From contig OZ257148.1 in assembly GCA_965279285.1 (NCBI GenBank), positions 496,001-560,000 of the forward strand: 64,000 nucleotides of DNA, written 5' to 3'. The DNA is from G965279335 sp965279285 (GTDB lineage: Bacteria > Pseudomonadota > Gammaproteobacteria > DSM-16500). The position numbers and the translations under genes are program-made. Shown piece after piece: positions 15,515-24,809 of this stretch (the first letter of the stretch is position 1; every line of letters starts with the position of its first letter). The notes beneath the pieces were generated by a model that was not told where the DNA came from, did not search any database, and worked only from the letters and a program-made list of their open reading frames with translations.

Positions 15515-17397
15515 GTAGGAGGGATCTCACGATCCCGTCCTCTCACACCACCGCACGTGCGATGTCGCATACGGCGGTTTAAGTTAAATCTTTAACGACA
15601 TCGCTCGTTGTTCCAGATTGATTAATCCTTGTTTCTCAAACCATGCATTTGACAATGCCTGATGAAGCGCCGGAGTTGCTGATAGTCGCCACCAACCTTT
15701 TCCTGAACTCGCCGTGTTATATGCGCTCTGCACATTCGACCCAAGCTCAATCAGAAATTTAACTATCGAGTAATACTTCTTGCGTTGCTTTAATCGATAG
15801 CATCTTAGTTTGCGGCGTATCCAGCTATCAAGATCTCTTAGTTGCTCAGGTCTGTCTATCAGCTTGAAATAATTTATCCATCCGACGAGTTTCTTGTTTA
15901 GTTCTGATATAACACATTCTAAACTTCTTCCTCGACTGCGTTTCGTGATCAGGCGTATCGCATCTTTCACTCTTGCCTCGCTTTTCTTGGATAGATTAAT
16001 CTTGCCGTTTTGCAGTATTCTAAACCCCAGAAATTGTCTTTCTGTCACTTTCGATACACTGCTTTTCCCTTCGTTTACCTTGAGATTTAGTTTGCTTGTT
16101 AGAAATTGTTTTAACGATTCCATCACTCTCTCTCCTGCTCGCAATGTTTTGACGTAAACATTGCAGTCATCTGCATAGCGGCAGAATTTGTGGTTTCGTT
16201 TCTCCAACTCTTTATCCAGCTCATCCAACATGATGTTTGATAATAACGGTGATAGCGGACCCCCTTGTGGGGTCCCTTCTACTCGTTCTATACACACACC
16301 TTGTCGCATTATCCCTGCATTCAAGAATGCACGGATAATCCTCAGAACCCTTTTGTCTTCGATTACTTTTGCAAGTTTTGACATCAATATGTCGTGATTG
16401 ACTCGATCAAAGAACTTCTCAAGATCAAGGTCTACCACCACTCGATTTCCACTTTGCACATGCGCTTGTGCTTGTTTTATCGCTTGATGTGCACTTCTCC
16501 CTGGCCGGAATCCAAAACTACTTGTAGAAAATTTCGTTTCAAATATCGGTTGCAGTACTTGCAATATCGTTTGTTGTACTAGTCTATCCACCACTGTCGG
16601 AATACCTAGCTGCCTTATTCCTCCCCCTGGCTTTGGTATTTCTACCTCACGCACGGGTTGCGGTTGATAGCTCCCACACAACAATGATTCAAGTAATCTT
16701 TCTTTGTGTTCGGCAATAAATTTTCCCAGATCGTCGACTGTCATTCCGTCTACGCCAGGCGCTCCTTTATTTGCTTTCACACGTTTATATGCCAGGTTAA
16801 GATTCTTACGATCACAAATCTTTTCCATCAAGCCACTCGTCAGTGAGTTATCTTCAAATAACGCTTTCTTGATTTGTTGTTCCTCAGATAATCTAGCTCC
16901 CATACGCTGGGCATTCGTATCCATTTTGGCAGATGTCGTGAAACTACTTTCATCATTCATCACTTTCTACAACTCCATTTCAGAAAAGTTATTTGATCTT
17001 TACACTGTTTAACTTATTCAGGCCTTCCGTAAAAAAAAACTTACGTACTATGCCTTCTGCTGACTTCTCACTCACCATCTCAACAAATTCCTTTGTTAAT
17101 AGTTTGTATTCAACAAACAGTTCATGAGATCTCCCAAGGTAAGACGCAACTCTTTCATAAAGTTATGCTGGATCTACTGCTTACACTTGCGGTCGATTAT
17201 TGGGCTTCTCTGTCACATGCCAGATTACCCCGTTTAAACAGCCTTATATCCAGTTTCTGTTCGTCATCACTTTATTACGTCATCGGCTTCCTTCAGATTC
17301 CACCTCCCGGTGAACACCCTTGCCTAGACTCGCACTTCCGATCTCCACGGCGTGCAGCGGACTTGCACCGCCTAGAGCTGCGCCATGCTTGGCGCAC
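15515..17397 (-). mobile_element. Group II intron, about 1.88 kb
   Basis: Reading the minus strand, the intron starts GTGCGCCAAGC at 17397, the conserved 5' end. Domain I follows (434 nt up to the maturase start). The reverse transcriptase is in domain IV, and a typical domain V (15547-15579, with CGTATGCGA...TCGCACG) lies just after its stop. Domain VI (GGGATC/GATCCC stem) ends near CCTAC at 15515. These boundaries are read from consensus and could be off by a few bases. The 5' exon side runs towards an integrase remnant. The intron appears complete. Confidence 0.85.
15584..16963 (-). CDS. ltrA: Group II intron reverse transcriptase/maturase
   Basis: A 459-residue intron-encoded protein. 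It helps the intron RNA splice and makes cDNA during retrohoming. The reverse transcriptase blocks are all present: GVDGMTVDDL, SFGFRPGRSAHQAI, VVDLDLEKFFDRVNHD, GTPQGGPLSPLLSNI and the catalytic CRYADDCNVYV. A group II maturase (X) domain follows (LNKKLVGWINYFKL). I see no C-terminal HNH endonuclease, so it probably relies on nicked or single-stranded targets. No frameshift or stop is seen, so it may be active. Confidence 0.95.
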   Translation of the reverse strand: MMNDESSFTTSAKMDTNAQRMGARLSEEQQIKKALFEDNSLTSGLMEKICDRKNLNLAYKRVKANKGAPGVDGMTVDDLGKFIAEHKERLLESLLCGSYQPQPVREVEIPKPGGGIRQLGIPTVVDRLVQQTILQVLQPIFETKFSTSSFGFRPGRSAHQAIKQAQAHVQSGNRVVVDLDLEKFFDRVNHDILMSKLAKVIEDKRVLRIIRAFLNAGIMRQGVCIERVEGTPQGGPLSPLLSNIMLDELDKELEKRNHKFCRYADDCNVYVKTLRAGERVMESLKQFLTSKLNLKVNEGKSSVSKVTERQFLGFRILQNGKINLSKKSEARVKDAIRLITKRSRGRSLECVISELNKKLVGWINYFKLIDRPEQLRDLDSWIRRKLRCYRLKQRKKYYSIVKFLIELGSNVQSAYNTASSGKGWWRLSATPALHQALSNAWFEKQGLINLEQRAMSLKI

Positions 17398-17505
17398 AGT
17401 CTATGTTTCATCGGCATACATACCGATGGAACAATCTGCTCGTCTATATAATTGCATTCGCTGCCACGTCCTCGTCATCATCTGCAGCCCATGTGATCGC
17501 AATAA

Positions 17506-17642
17506 TATTTATTGTGGATACAGTGAAAGAATTATTAAATCATTCTGATATTAAAACGACGCTACGTTATGCACATCTTGCACCAGAACATAAAGCAGAT
17601 GCAGTTGCTAAGTTGGTGAATGTGAAGTTTTTACAAAAATAA
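17506..17642 (+). pseudogene. Tyrosine recombinase C-terminal remnant
   Basis: The frame from about 17506 encodes DTVKELLNHSDIKTTLRYAH and then LAPEHKADAVAKL, the C-terminal catalytic block of phage-type integrases with the H-x-x-R-like and Tyr region (RYAHL). The N-terminal and core catalytic parts are missing; the sequence to the left passes straight into non-integrase DNA and the intron at 17397. It is the tail of an old integrase. Confidence 0.75.
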
Positions 17643-17649
17643 AATATTG

Positions 17650-17859
17650 TTACTCAGGTGTGAAACGTTTAACTCGATATGTTTCTAGCCAAAAGTCTAA
17701 GTCTTCTTTTAAATATCTAACGCTTCTCCCTAATTTAATAAAATTGGGGCCTGGTGTTCTGTTTTTGCGTGGGCCAGCGCTTCGGTTCTTCCGTAAATAT
17801 ATTCTGCTCATTGCAATATATGTTGCTGCTTCTTGCTCGGTAAAGCTACGTTTATTCAT
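17650..17859 (-). CDS. AlpA/excisionase-type helix-turn-helix protein
   Basis: A 69-residue protein with a MerR-like excisionase fold: FTEQEAATYIAMSRIYLRKN forms the helix-turn-helix and GRSVRYLKEDLDFWLE the winged strand and helix typical of AlpA/HTH_17. Such proteins direct excision or activate integrase genes in prophages and islands. The start at 17859 is supported by a GGAG site ~9 nt upstream; an upstream ATG at 17916 would add 19 unlikely residues. It lies tail-to-tail with the integrase remnant, fitting a decayed integrated element. Confidence 0.85.
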   Translation of the reverse strand: MNKRSFTEQEAATYIAMSRIYLRKNRSAGPRKNRTPGPNFIKLGRSVRYLKEDLDFWLETYRVKRFTPE

Positions 17860-18143
17860 TTGAATTGTCTCCAGGGGATTGTATAAATTTAAAATAAAAT
17901 GATGTTTCAGTTTCAAATGGCGGTTTTTTCTTAGCCACTTAATTTGTTGTAGGTGGCTATACTTGTTGAGTTAGCTGTTAAATGCCAGTGGAGGATTTTT
18001 GTTGTCTATTAAGTAAATAAATGAAACATATTGTTTGATATATTGAAGCCTGATTTTTGTTTGTTTTATTTTGGAGGTTGTGTGGCCGAGGGCAGATAAA
18101 GATAATCTGTTTACCTATTGCACTGGCAATTAAAATTCAATAA

Positions 18144-18281
18144 ATTATTTTAAAAATATTTGAGGAAATCGATTCTGATCAAATTTTCACCGCACAATAT
18201 TGGAGAGAGATGCTAGGAATAAAACCTCCTCCATTTCAACTAAATAATTTACCATCAACTGCTATTAGAGCTAAGCTTTAA
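18144..18281 (+). pseudogene. Orphan C-terminal coding fragment
   Basis: A 45-codon stretch without start reads IFEEIDSDQIFTAQYWREML and on to LPSTAIRAKL before TAA at 18279-18281. It has protein-like composition and ends 6 bp before the stop of the convergent giant gene. I do not recognise it; it is probably the tail of a lost gene. The rest of 17860-18143 holds only the promoter side of the AlpA-like gene. Confidence 0.35.
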
Positions 18282-18287
18282 TGAAGG

Positions 18288-21200
18288 CTATTTTTTAGTA
18301 AAAATGTTTGTTGCACTAGGCTTAAAAGGGATATTAGCATTTGCAACAGTTGCACTACTATTTGCAGGAGAGGGCAAAGCGTTTGTTGGTTTTGATGATG
18401 CAGTTTTGGGGGCCAAATAACCCATGGTGGCCATTAATCCAGAAACAGGTGCATGCATAGTGCTGCTAAATGCAGATGTGGTGGTAGCTATGTGAGTAGC
18501 AGTTGTCACTGGCTTATGAACAGGCGCTGCTGGTTGAGGCTGAGCTTTTAATTGCAATAGTATCTCTGGTTTTATTAAGTAATGGTAATGACGTTGAGTT
18601 GCTTTATATTCCTTGCCTTCTGTATGGATATAAATCAAATAAAATATATTGGTAGCGTTTTCTCCGTACGAGCTTGCATAAGTTAAACCTAGCTTGGTTT
18701 CTTGGAAAACTGCTATACGTACATTAAGCATATTAGCTAATGCTGCGATTTCTAATGTTCCAGCAAATCCATCTTTTTTACTTAAGTTGCGCTTCAAATA
18801 ATCGTCTAGCGTACCAAGCTGTTTTTCATCATGACTTGTGGTAACAAAGGAAGCATTTCTATTATGAGCTATGTAATCACCCAAAATCTTTCGTAGTCTA
18901 CCATTAGTAGTGGCAGATTGTTTTTCTTCGCCATCGATTAATTTTTTTAATAAACTATTAGAGATATATTTAGATGTTCCATCGTAGCCTTTTAAGAAAA
19001 TGAGAAGCTGCGCCATTCGTCCTGCTTCTAATTGTGAATCAATACCAAATAATCTTATATAAATCGCATTGAACTGTTGTTGATTATTGACGGCGGGCAA
19101 TAGTGCACTTAATACCACACTATAAAAACTACAACTGCCATCGTGTGGCACATCAATTTCTTTGTAACCTTCTGTTTTGGAATCTTTACTATCGGTAGAA
19201 AGCATTATCATGTCATTGTTGCCAGTACGGCGTGCTACTAATTGTGTTGGTTGTTGGTTTGCACTTTTTGTACCTGCGGTGTTTGTTGGAGCAGGTAGTG
19301 GTGCTGCTGCAGTTAGAGCAGCAACTGGTTTTTTGTTTGGTAGCATTGGCGCAAAGTGTTGTTTATAATTAACAACGTAAATTATTTTCGGGTCAGCGTA
19401 GCCAATATCTTTTTCAACGGCAGAAGTCGCACCATTTTCATCCACTAGTTGATGGTAAATTGTATTCCCATCGTCATGTAAGCGTATGAAATGAAGTTTT
19501 ACTTTTAATTCTTTACAGATAATATAGGCTTCGATTTCTGGAGTTCCCCATCGCGCAATATTATCAGGTGGGCAATTTAAATTACGCAACTCTTGTTGTG
19601 TTTCTTCTTTTTTTCGCTTTAATGCATCAGTTTTTGTTTTACTCAATTCCGCATCTATTTTTGTTAATTTTTCTAAAATTATTTCTTTCTTTTTAAATAT
19701 TTCCTCTAATTCAGGTAAACTGTATGCCATGGTTTTTAAGTGTTTTTCATACTCGTCTTTATGCTCATTTTTTAGTGATTGTTTAAGTGCGTCGTTTTCT
19801 TCTAATTTATCAATGAATATTTTGCAGAGTGTTCGAAGTGATTTGATATCTTTTTTTGGTATATCTGGATAGCAAATATTAATTCCCAGTGCTATAGCAT
19901 CATATATACAGTCTCCTTCACTGAAAGCGGGTTCAATTTCACAGTTGGCTTTTTGCAAGATAGCCGATAATTTATGTTTAACCATTGCCAAGTCAGCAAG
20001 TTCTTTTCTGACTCGGTTTGGTTTGAAATCTGTTTTTGACAATTGTTGATTTGTATTTTTTACAGTTGCTTTGATTGCGGTAGCTGTTGGTGTTTCAGGT
20101 TTGTTAGCATTGTTTTTTGGTAGTGGGGAATCAAAATTAAGTTTTTTTGTAACCTCTTCATCAGCTTTTGCAGAGAGCAATTTTGTAGGGGTAGAAGTTT
20201 GGCTGGTTTGTGATAAAGCACTATTTTTACTTTCTTTTTTCTTTTCTTTACCCAAGGGCAGCATAGCTTGATCAATATCTGGTAGAGTTAATCTTTTGTG
20301 GATTTTTGAAGAGTTTTTTCTTGCAGTGTCGGCAGTGGGGATTTTTTGATCGCTCCATTTATCACCTATTTTTCCTGGCTTCATAGGTCTTGTGCTTAAA
20401 GTTTTATCTTTAAATGGATAGCATGGGTATAAATTTTTATTATAAAGATACTCTGTGAGAGCATTGCTTAATACTTCACTTTCTCTTTCAATTACATGCC
20501 CAATAAGATTGTTAATTTTTGAATTTTTATCATGAATATTTGCATCGGATCCCACGGGTGTTTTTAAATCACGAACCGCATTTTGATTAATAGTGAATTT
20601 CTTATTATATTTTACAGTATAATTTAATCTGGGAGGGGTATCTTTTTTATCTAATGAGTAATCTGGCAGTTTAAGCAGTGTACGCTTAACCATGTATTGT
20701 TGGGGAATAATTGACTCAAATATTACTTCGCAGTGATATTGATAGTAACCTTTTATGCCAATAGATTTCTTATGATTCCAGTCTAAAATAGTGACTGAAT
20801 TTTCAAAAGCATATTGAAGATCAATAGCATAGCTATAAACTACGCCTACAATGGGATGTTTTGCTTTGCCTGTTGAGCGACGATAGTGTGGGTTTAATCG
20901 ATGCTCTTTTGGTGAGTGCATACCACTGGCATATTCAAAAGATACTGCAGGTAAAAATGAAGTAGAAATTAAAGGATTGTAAGGATAAGAAAAAGCAAAA
21001 TCTGTTTTTATTCCTCCTCGACCAATTACAGTGGCATAAAAAAGAATGTAATCTTGTATTAGTCTTGCGTATTCTGTTTTTCTTTTATCATTCGGTCGTG
21101 GTTTTTTGTTGGGTGTTTCTTTTAATTTTTGTAGATAAGCGGTTACTTCTTTATGAGCATCGCTTGCGACAATCTCTTCAGAAGTCATAATTTTTTTATT

Positions 21201-22886
21201 TTTCTGTTTTTCTTTTTGCTCCACTAGTTTCGCGGTTGCATAACTAAGGGTATCTTCCGGTAGGTGAGGTTTAAGAATGTATCCTTGATAAAACGCTTTC
21301 CTTTTGTTTTTGTCAAAATATTTAGGATCAAAATGTAATCCCCGATATGTTACAAAACGCATATCTTTATGTTCCGCGTAATTTAATTTTCCTTCAGTTC
21401 TTGCTGTGTTGAAGTGAGCTACTTTTTTGTTGTGCGCTTCAAATTTTTTTTCGTCTTCTTTTCTTACTACAATGGCTTCTTTTGCTAATATTTTTTCGCA
21501 CTGCTCAATGTCTTCATCATCACTACTATCATCATCCGTGGTGTCTTCATAATCAAGCCATAATCTTTCTATTTGATCGGGTGAAATTCGTCCATGTTGA
21601 CAGCGTTCTAAAACAGAAGAAGTTTTTCTGCCGGGTTTATAATCTAAAAATGCTTTTAATGATTTACTAGCCTCTTTATATACATCAGCTGTAACTTTAA
21701 CACCTTGTCCTAATAGATATTTAAAAGTACCAACAGCATTATATTTTCCACTCCAATATAAGGCAGTATGTCCATTTTGATCTTTTTCTTCTAAAGATAC
21801 TCTTTTTTCTTCATGCAAATATTTTACTACTGCAAGATGATTATTACATGCAGCTAGAGCAATTGCATTCATTTCAGAATAATTACATTGTTGAAGATTA
21901 ATTGATGGGATATCTGCTAAATAGCTAATACAATCTAAATGTCCAAATTCTGCTGCAGATAAGAAAGGCGTTGTTCCTGTGCTGTCTGCAAAAGTAAAAT
22001 CAGCTTTATTTAAAATTAGATGTTTCAAAATTGGTTGATATCCTAATATAGCCGCCAACTGTATAGGTGTTACATCAGTAACTCTGTAAGTAACTAAAAG
22101 AGTTCCCTCATCACTTGAATCAATAGAATTTGGAGCCCATACTCCTTCTGTGAGTTTTTCCAAACCAGGTTGAAATGGTTTATCTTCATCTTTTTCATAT
22201 TCTATAAAGCTCCTGTCAACTAATAAGTGAGCTTTAGCATTAACATCTACTCTTTTGGTTTGGCATAATTTATCAATACTTTCCATATCTTTTTTAACGA
22301 CTGCAAAATGCATAATGGTTGCAGTTTCTAGATCTACGCCATATAAGCTATCGCTTCTAAAAAAAGTTGTAGAGCATGCTATTTTGTCGACAGTATAATA
22401 TAGTCGGTTGTCTATATCCCATATCTGGGTACAAGTTGCATTTAAATCAACATCTTTTCTGGTCAGAAGATATTTGAAAATGGTCTTCTTATCTTCAACA
22501 TATGTGTAATGAATAATGGAACGGTTTGAATAAGATTCGTCGCCATCTTGTATAGCAGCATTTAGAGTTAGAGTATGTTTTTCGCTTAACCACTCCACAA
22601 TTAAATCTTCGTTGTAGTGAAAAAACGTGATCAGTAAAAATAATAATGAACGACCATCGTTATCCTGAATGTAAAAGTCTCCACCACCTCGGAAGTAGTC
22701 AATAACCAATTCCATATATTTCACATCAGTGTCAAGTTCACGTTCTTTAGGTGGTTCAAGAACAGCTTTTTCTATAGCCTTAACGACACGAAGTCGTTTC
22801 TTAACTACTTCTTTGGCGTCTTTTTCATCTTTATCATCCATCATGTATATGGCCCTATGTATTGGCTCAGCAGAAATCGGACACAT
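18288..22886 (-). CDS. Giant ankyrin-repeat protein with two OTU-like protease domains
   Basis: A 1532-residue product, longest of the window. Residues ~190-430 hold ankyrin repeats (TPIQLAAILGYQPILKHLIL, TPFLSAAEFGHLDCISYL, TALYWSGKYNAVGTFKYLL). Two regions then look like OTU cysteine proteases (deubiquitinases): OTU-1 with EGDCIYDAI (Cys993), RWGTPEIEAYIICKEL and NYKQHFAPM (His1177); OTU-2 with the canonical DGSCSFYS (Cys1252), TLEIAALANMLNVRIAVF and RHYHYLI (His1433/1435). The middle (~500-740) is unassigned. The C-terminal ~90 residues are Pro/Ser/Thr/Ala-rich and probably disordered. There is no signal peptide or membrane segment. A type IV-secreted effector acting on host ubiquitin is the best inference. 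The start could also be Met15 (22844), which has an AGGG site. Mobile-element debris flanks it on both sides. Confidence 0.85.
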   Translation of the reverse strand: MCPISAEPIHRAIYMMDDKDEKDAKEVVKKRLRVVKAIEKAVLEPPKERELDTDVKYMELVIDYFRGGGDFYIQDNDGRSLLFLLITFFHYNEDLIVEWLSEKHTLTLNAAIQDGDESYSNRSIIHYTYVEDKKTIFKYLLTRKDVDLNATCTQIWDIDNRLYYTVDKIACSTTFFRSDSLYGVDLETATIMHFAVVKKDMESIDKLCQTKRVDVNAKAHLLVDRSFIEYEKDEDKPFQPGLEKLTEGVWAPNSIDSSDEGTLLVTYRVTDVTPIQLAAILGYQPILKHLILNKADFTFADSTGTTPFLSAAEFGHLDCISYLADIPSINLQQCNYSEMNAIALAACNNHLAVVKYLHEEKRVSLEEKDQNGHTALYWSGKYNAVGTFKYLLGQGVKVTADVYKEASKSLKAFLDYKPGRKTSSVLERCQHGRISPDQIERLWLDYEDTTDDDSSDDEDIEQCEKILAKEAIVVRKEDEKKFEAHNKKVAHFNTARTEGKLNYAEHKDMRFVTYRGLHFDPKYFDKNKRKAFYQGYILKPHLPEDTLSYATAKLVEQKEKQKNKKIMTSEEIVASDAHKEVTAYLQKLKETPNKKPRPNDKRKTEYARLIQDYILFYATVIGRGGIKTDFAFSYPYNPLISTSFLPAVSFEYASGMHSPKEHRLNPHYRRSTGKAKHPIVGVVYSYAIDLQYAFENSVTILDWNHKKSIGIKGYYQYHCEVIFESIIPQQYMVKRTLLKLPDYSLDKKDTPPRLNYTVKYNKKFTINQNAVRDLKTPVGSDANIHDKNSKINNLIGHVIERESEVLSNALTEYLYNKNLYPCYPFKDKTLSTRPMKPGKIGDKWSDQKIPTADTARKNSSKIHKRLTLPDIDQAMLPLGKEKKKESKNSALSQTSQTSTPTKLLSAKADEEVTKKLNFDSPLPKNNANKPETPTATAIKATVKNTNQQLSKTDFKPNRVRKELADLAMVKHKLSAILQKANCEIEPAFSEGDCIYDAIALGINICYPDIPKKDIKSLRTLCKIFIDKLEENDALKQSLKNEHKDEYEKHLKTMAYSLPELEEIFKKKEIILEKLTKIDAELSKTKTDALKRKKEETQQELRNLNCPPDNIARWGTPEIEAYIICKELKVKLHFIRLHDDGNTIYHQLVDENGATSAVEKDIGYADPKIIYVVNYKQHFAPMLPNKKPVAALTAAAPLPAPTNTAGTKSANQQPTQLVARRTGNNDMIMLSTDSKDSKTEGYKEIDVPHDGSCSFYSVVLSALLPAVNNQQQFNAIYIRLFGIDSQLEAGRMAQLLIFLKGYDGTSKYISNSLLKKLIDGEEKQSATTNGRLRKILGDYIAHNRNASFVTTSHDEKQLGTLDDYLKRNLSKKDGFAGTLEIAALANMLNVRIAVFQETKLGLTYASSYGENATNIFYLIYIHTEGKEYKATQRHYHYLIKPEILLQLKAQPQPAAPVHKPVTTATHIATTTSAFSSTMHAPVSGLMATMGYLAPKTASSKPTNALPSPANSSATVANANIPFKPSATNIFTKK

Positions 22887-22970
22887 GCCTCAAAACTCAA
22901 GAGACAAACCCGCTGTAAAAGCTCACTGTATTTATTAACCCAGATTGCCTCAACAGCACCTATTGTTAAC

Positions 22971-23945
22971 TTAGCCTAAAATTACATGATTCTCAACTTT
23001 TTCACTCTCGATTTGTGCCATTTTATTAAAAACAAATAATCTATTTTTCTGTGCGCAACTTAATTTATATTTTCGTTCAGCATAAATATGTATTTCATTT
23101 CCTAACAACTTGCTCAATGGCGTTACATAACCAATTGCACTATGTAGGCGATTTTCATTGTAATTGCTGATGTAATTCTTCATCAGAGCATTTGCGTGTT
23201 CTAGCGAGCTTAAAAACACCTTGTGAACACACTCGGATTTTAGAGTGCGATGCCATCTCTCGATTTTGCCATTACTTTGAGGATAATATGGCGATGTTTT
23301 TGCATGCGTCATTTCCATGATAGGGATAAATTCTTTAAAATCATTTGCAATAAACTGAGGGCCATTATCTGTAATTATTCGCGGCTTCGCTTCAGAGAAT
23401 TTTTCTTTTGCCCGCTGCAAAATAATTTCTATATCCGATTCTTTCATCTGCTATCGCAATTCCCAGTGTGCAATGTAACGACTGTATCCATCAAGAATGC
23501 TTCATAAATAATAAAAAGTACATGCAATATTTATGTATGAAATATCAACGTGCCAATGTTCATGTGGATGTTGTGGTTGATCGAAACCAGTGCCTTTTTT
23601 GCTGGGTTTTCCTTCTTGCTGAATGAGTAGATTCGCTGATTTTAATGCTCGATAAACACTACTTGGACTCGCTGCTACAACGTCTTCATCTATCATCATA
23701 TAAGCGAGCCGCCGATAACCTTCAAGTGGATGTTGCATCGAATATTCTTGAATCTTCATTTTCTCCCAACCCAATAACCAGTGATTTTTTGGCTGTGATC
23801 CATTATGTTTATTTTCCTGTTGATAACGCTTACGCCAATCATAAAGTCGACCAGGGAGTATACTTAACCCTTCCAACAAATTATTTACTGGAAGCTCGCA
23901 TTGTGCCGCCCAGTACGTGATGAAATCAACTATTTCATCACGCAC
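22971..23945 (-). pseudogene. IS3-family transposase orfB, two in-frame stops
   Basis: The DDE integrase-core transposase of an IS3-type element. The N-terminal part (HPLEGYRRLAYMMIDEDVV, HWHVDISYINIA) and C-terminal part (ITDNGPQFIANDF, YYPQSNGKIERWHRTLKSE, Glu as third catalytic residue) are in the same frame but separated by TGA (23502-23504) and TAG (23451-23453). Restoring Cys and Ser at these points gives one continuous transposase. The first catalytic Asp (DIS) and the second (TDNG) are retained. No inverted-repeat partner is seen beyond 22971, so that end may be lost. Confidence 0.9.
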
Positions 23946-24012
23946 TTTTCTTGGCAGCCAATGATTAGTTAAATCTCCCCATATTCTTTTTTTAGTGATA
24001 GATGCTCTTGCA

Positions 24013-24297
24013 TTAGTTCAGCGAGAACTTCATTTTTTGCGCTAACTTTTTCTCGAGTTTTTCTATTACTTCTTTGTCACGTTGATTTTCTTTCGGTGAC
24101 TGACTGACATTAAATGCTGCCGTCCCATTTTCAAATAATTCTTGTTGCCATTTGTAAAATGAACACGGTTTAACTTGATATTCATCACAGAGTTGTGAGA
24201 CGGGAATTTTATCAATGAGATGTTTTCGAACAATTGCGACCTTAAAATCAGCATCGAAACGACGACGGGGTTGCTTATCAGACATAACTTCCTGCAT
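24013..24297 (-). pseudogene. IS3-family transposase orfA, frameshifted
   Basis: The helix-turn-helix protein (RRRFDADFKVAIVRKHLIDK, SQLCDEYQVKPCSFYKWQQE) of the same element. After LEKKLAQK the frame is lost in a run of six A: with a seventh A it would continue NEVLAELMQEHLSLKKEYGE, the normal end of this family. So either one base was lost or slippage at the A run restores it. Together with the stops in orfB the element looks dead. The outer end near 24340 may include GGTCAAGTGTCCGATTCC. Confidence 0.85.
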
Positions 24298-24493
24298 TTA
24301 GTTTGAGACATTACTTGTCTCTTAGCTATTTGGTCAAGTGTCCGATTCCATCTGAAGCATTACAATTTCAACAATAAGATACAGTTTGTCTTTCATATAC
24401 AGCGATAAAAATAAAAAACCAATATTCGATATAAATATTAAGCCTTCTGATTGCGATATACAAAATCAATGAGAGAACTGTGATCTGCATTAG

Positions 24494-24628
24494 CATACTA
24501 ACCCCCGGCTATTACAAAACATAAAACTCCGTGATGCTTTAGAAGAAGCAAGAAATGGTTTTATCGATTATGTATTTTTAGGTAATACAAATTGGGCTGA
24601 ATATAGGTGGCGTTCTAGGACAGATTGA
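24494..24628 (+). pseudogene. Orphan coding fragment running into the att copy
   Basis: A 44-codon open stretch reads HTNPRLLQNIKLRDALEEAR and on to VFLGNTNWAEYRW, entering the tRNA-like direct repeat and stopping at 24626-24628. It has protein-like composition but no start or known family. It looks like the end of a gene cut when the island integrated or was rearranged. The remaining DNA between 24298 and 24809 shows only this fragment, the att copy and a weak AT-rich stretch before the DUF1016 gene. Confidence 0.3.
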
Positions 24629-24652
24629 ACCGCCGACCTGCCCCTTAGGAGG
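24608..24652. other. Degenerate att copy of the tRNA-Arg 3' half
   Basis: This 45-bp sequence repeats, in the same orientation, the 3' half of the tRNA-Arg gene at 29483-29559, with an identical core of 26 bp (GAACCGCCGACCTGCCCCTT then AGGAGG). It lacks the 5' half of the tRNA and has substitutions in the acceptor part, so it is not a functional tRNA. It is the expected far attachment site of an island inserted in the 3' end of that tRNA, with an integrase gene between the two copies. Confidence 0.75.
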
Positions 24653-24809
24653 CGCTAGGTTTTGAGTTCGCCTTCTTGTAAAAATACATTAAAAATAAGC
24701 TGTTTATTCTATTGCTTTGTTTGGTGTTGCCCAATAGAATGCGCGCAAATCCAATCATTTTTAGGCACTTATGTAGGCACCCTAAAATCAAGCCAAAAAA
24801 GAGTAGCTC

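Noticed and set aside
17093..17548. 151-codon ORF on the plus strand
   Set aside because: It runs through domain I of the group II intron on the opposite strand and has no protein-like features.
24608..24652. A second tRNA-Arg gene
   Set aside because: Only the 3' half is present and the acceptor part is altered; it is explained as an att copy.
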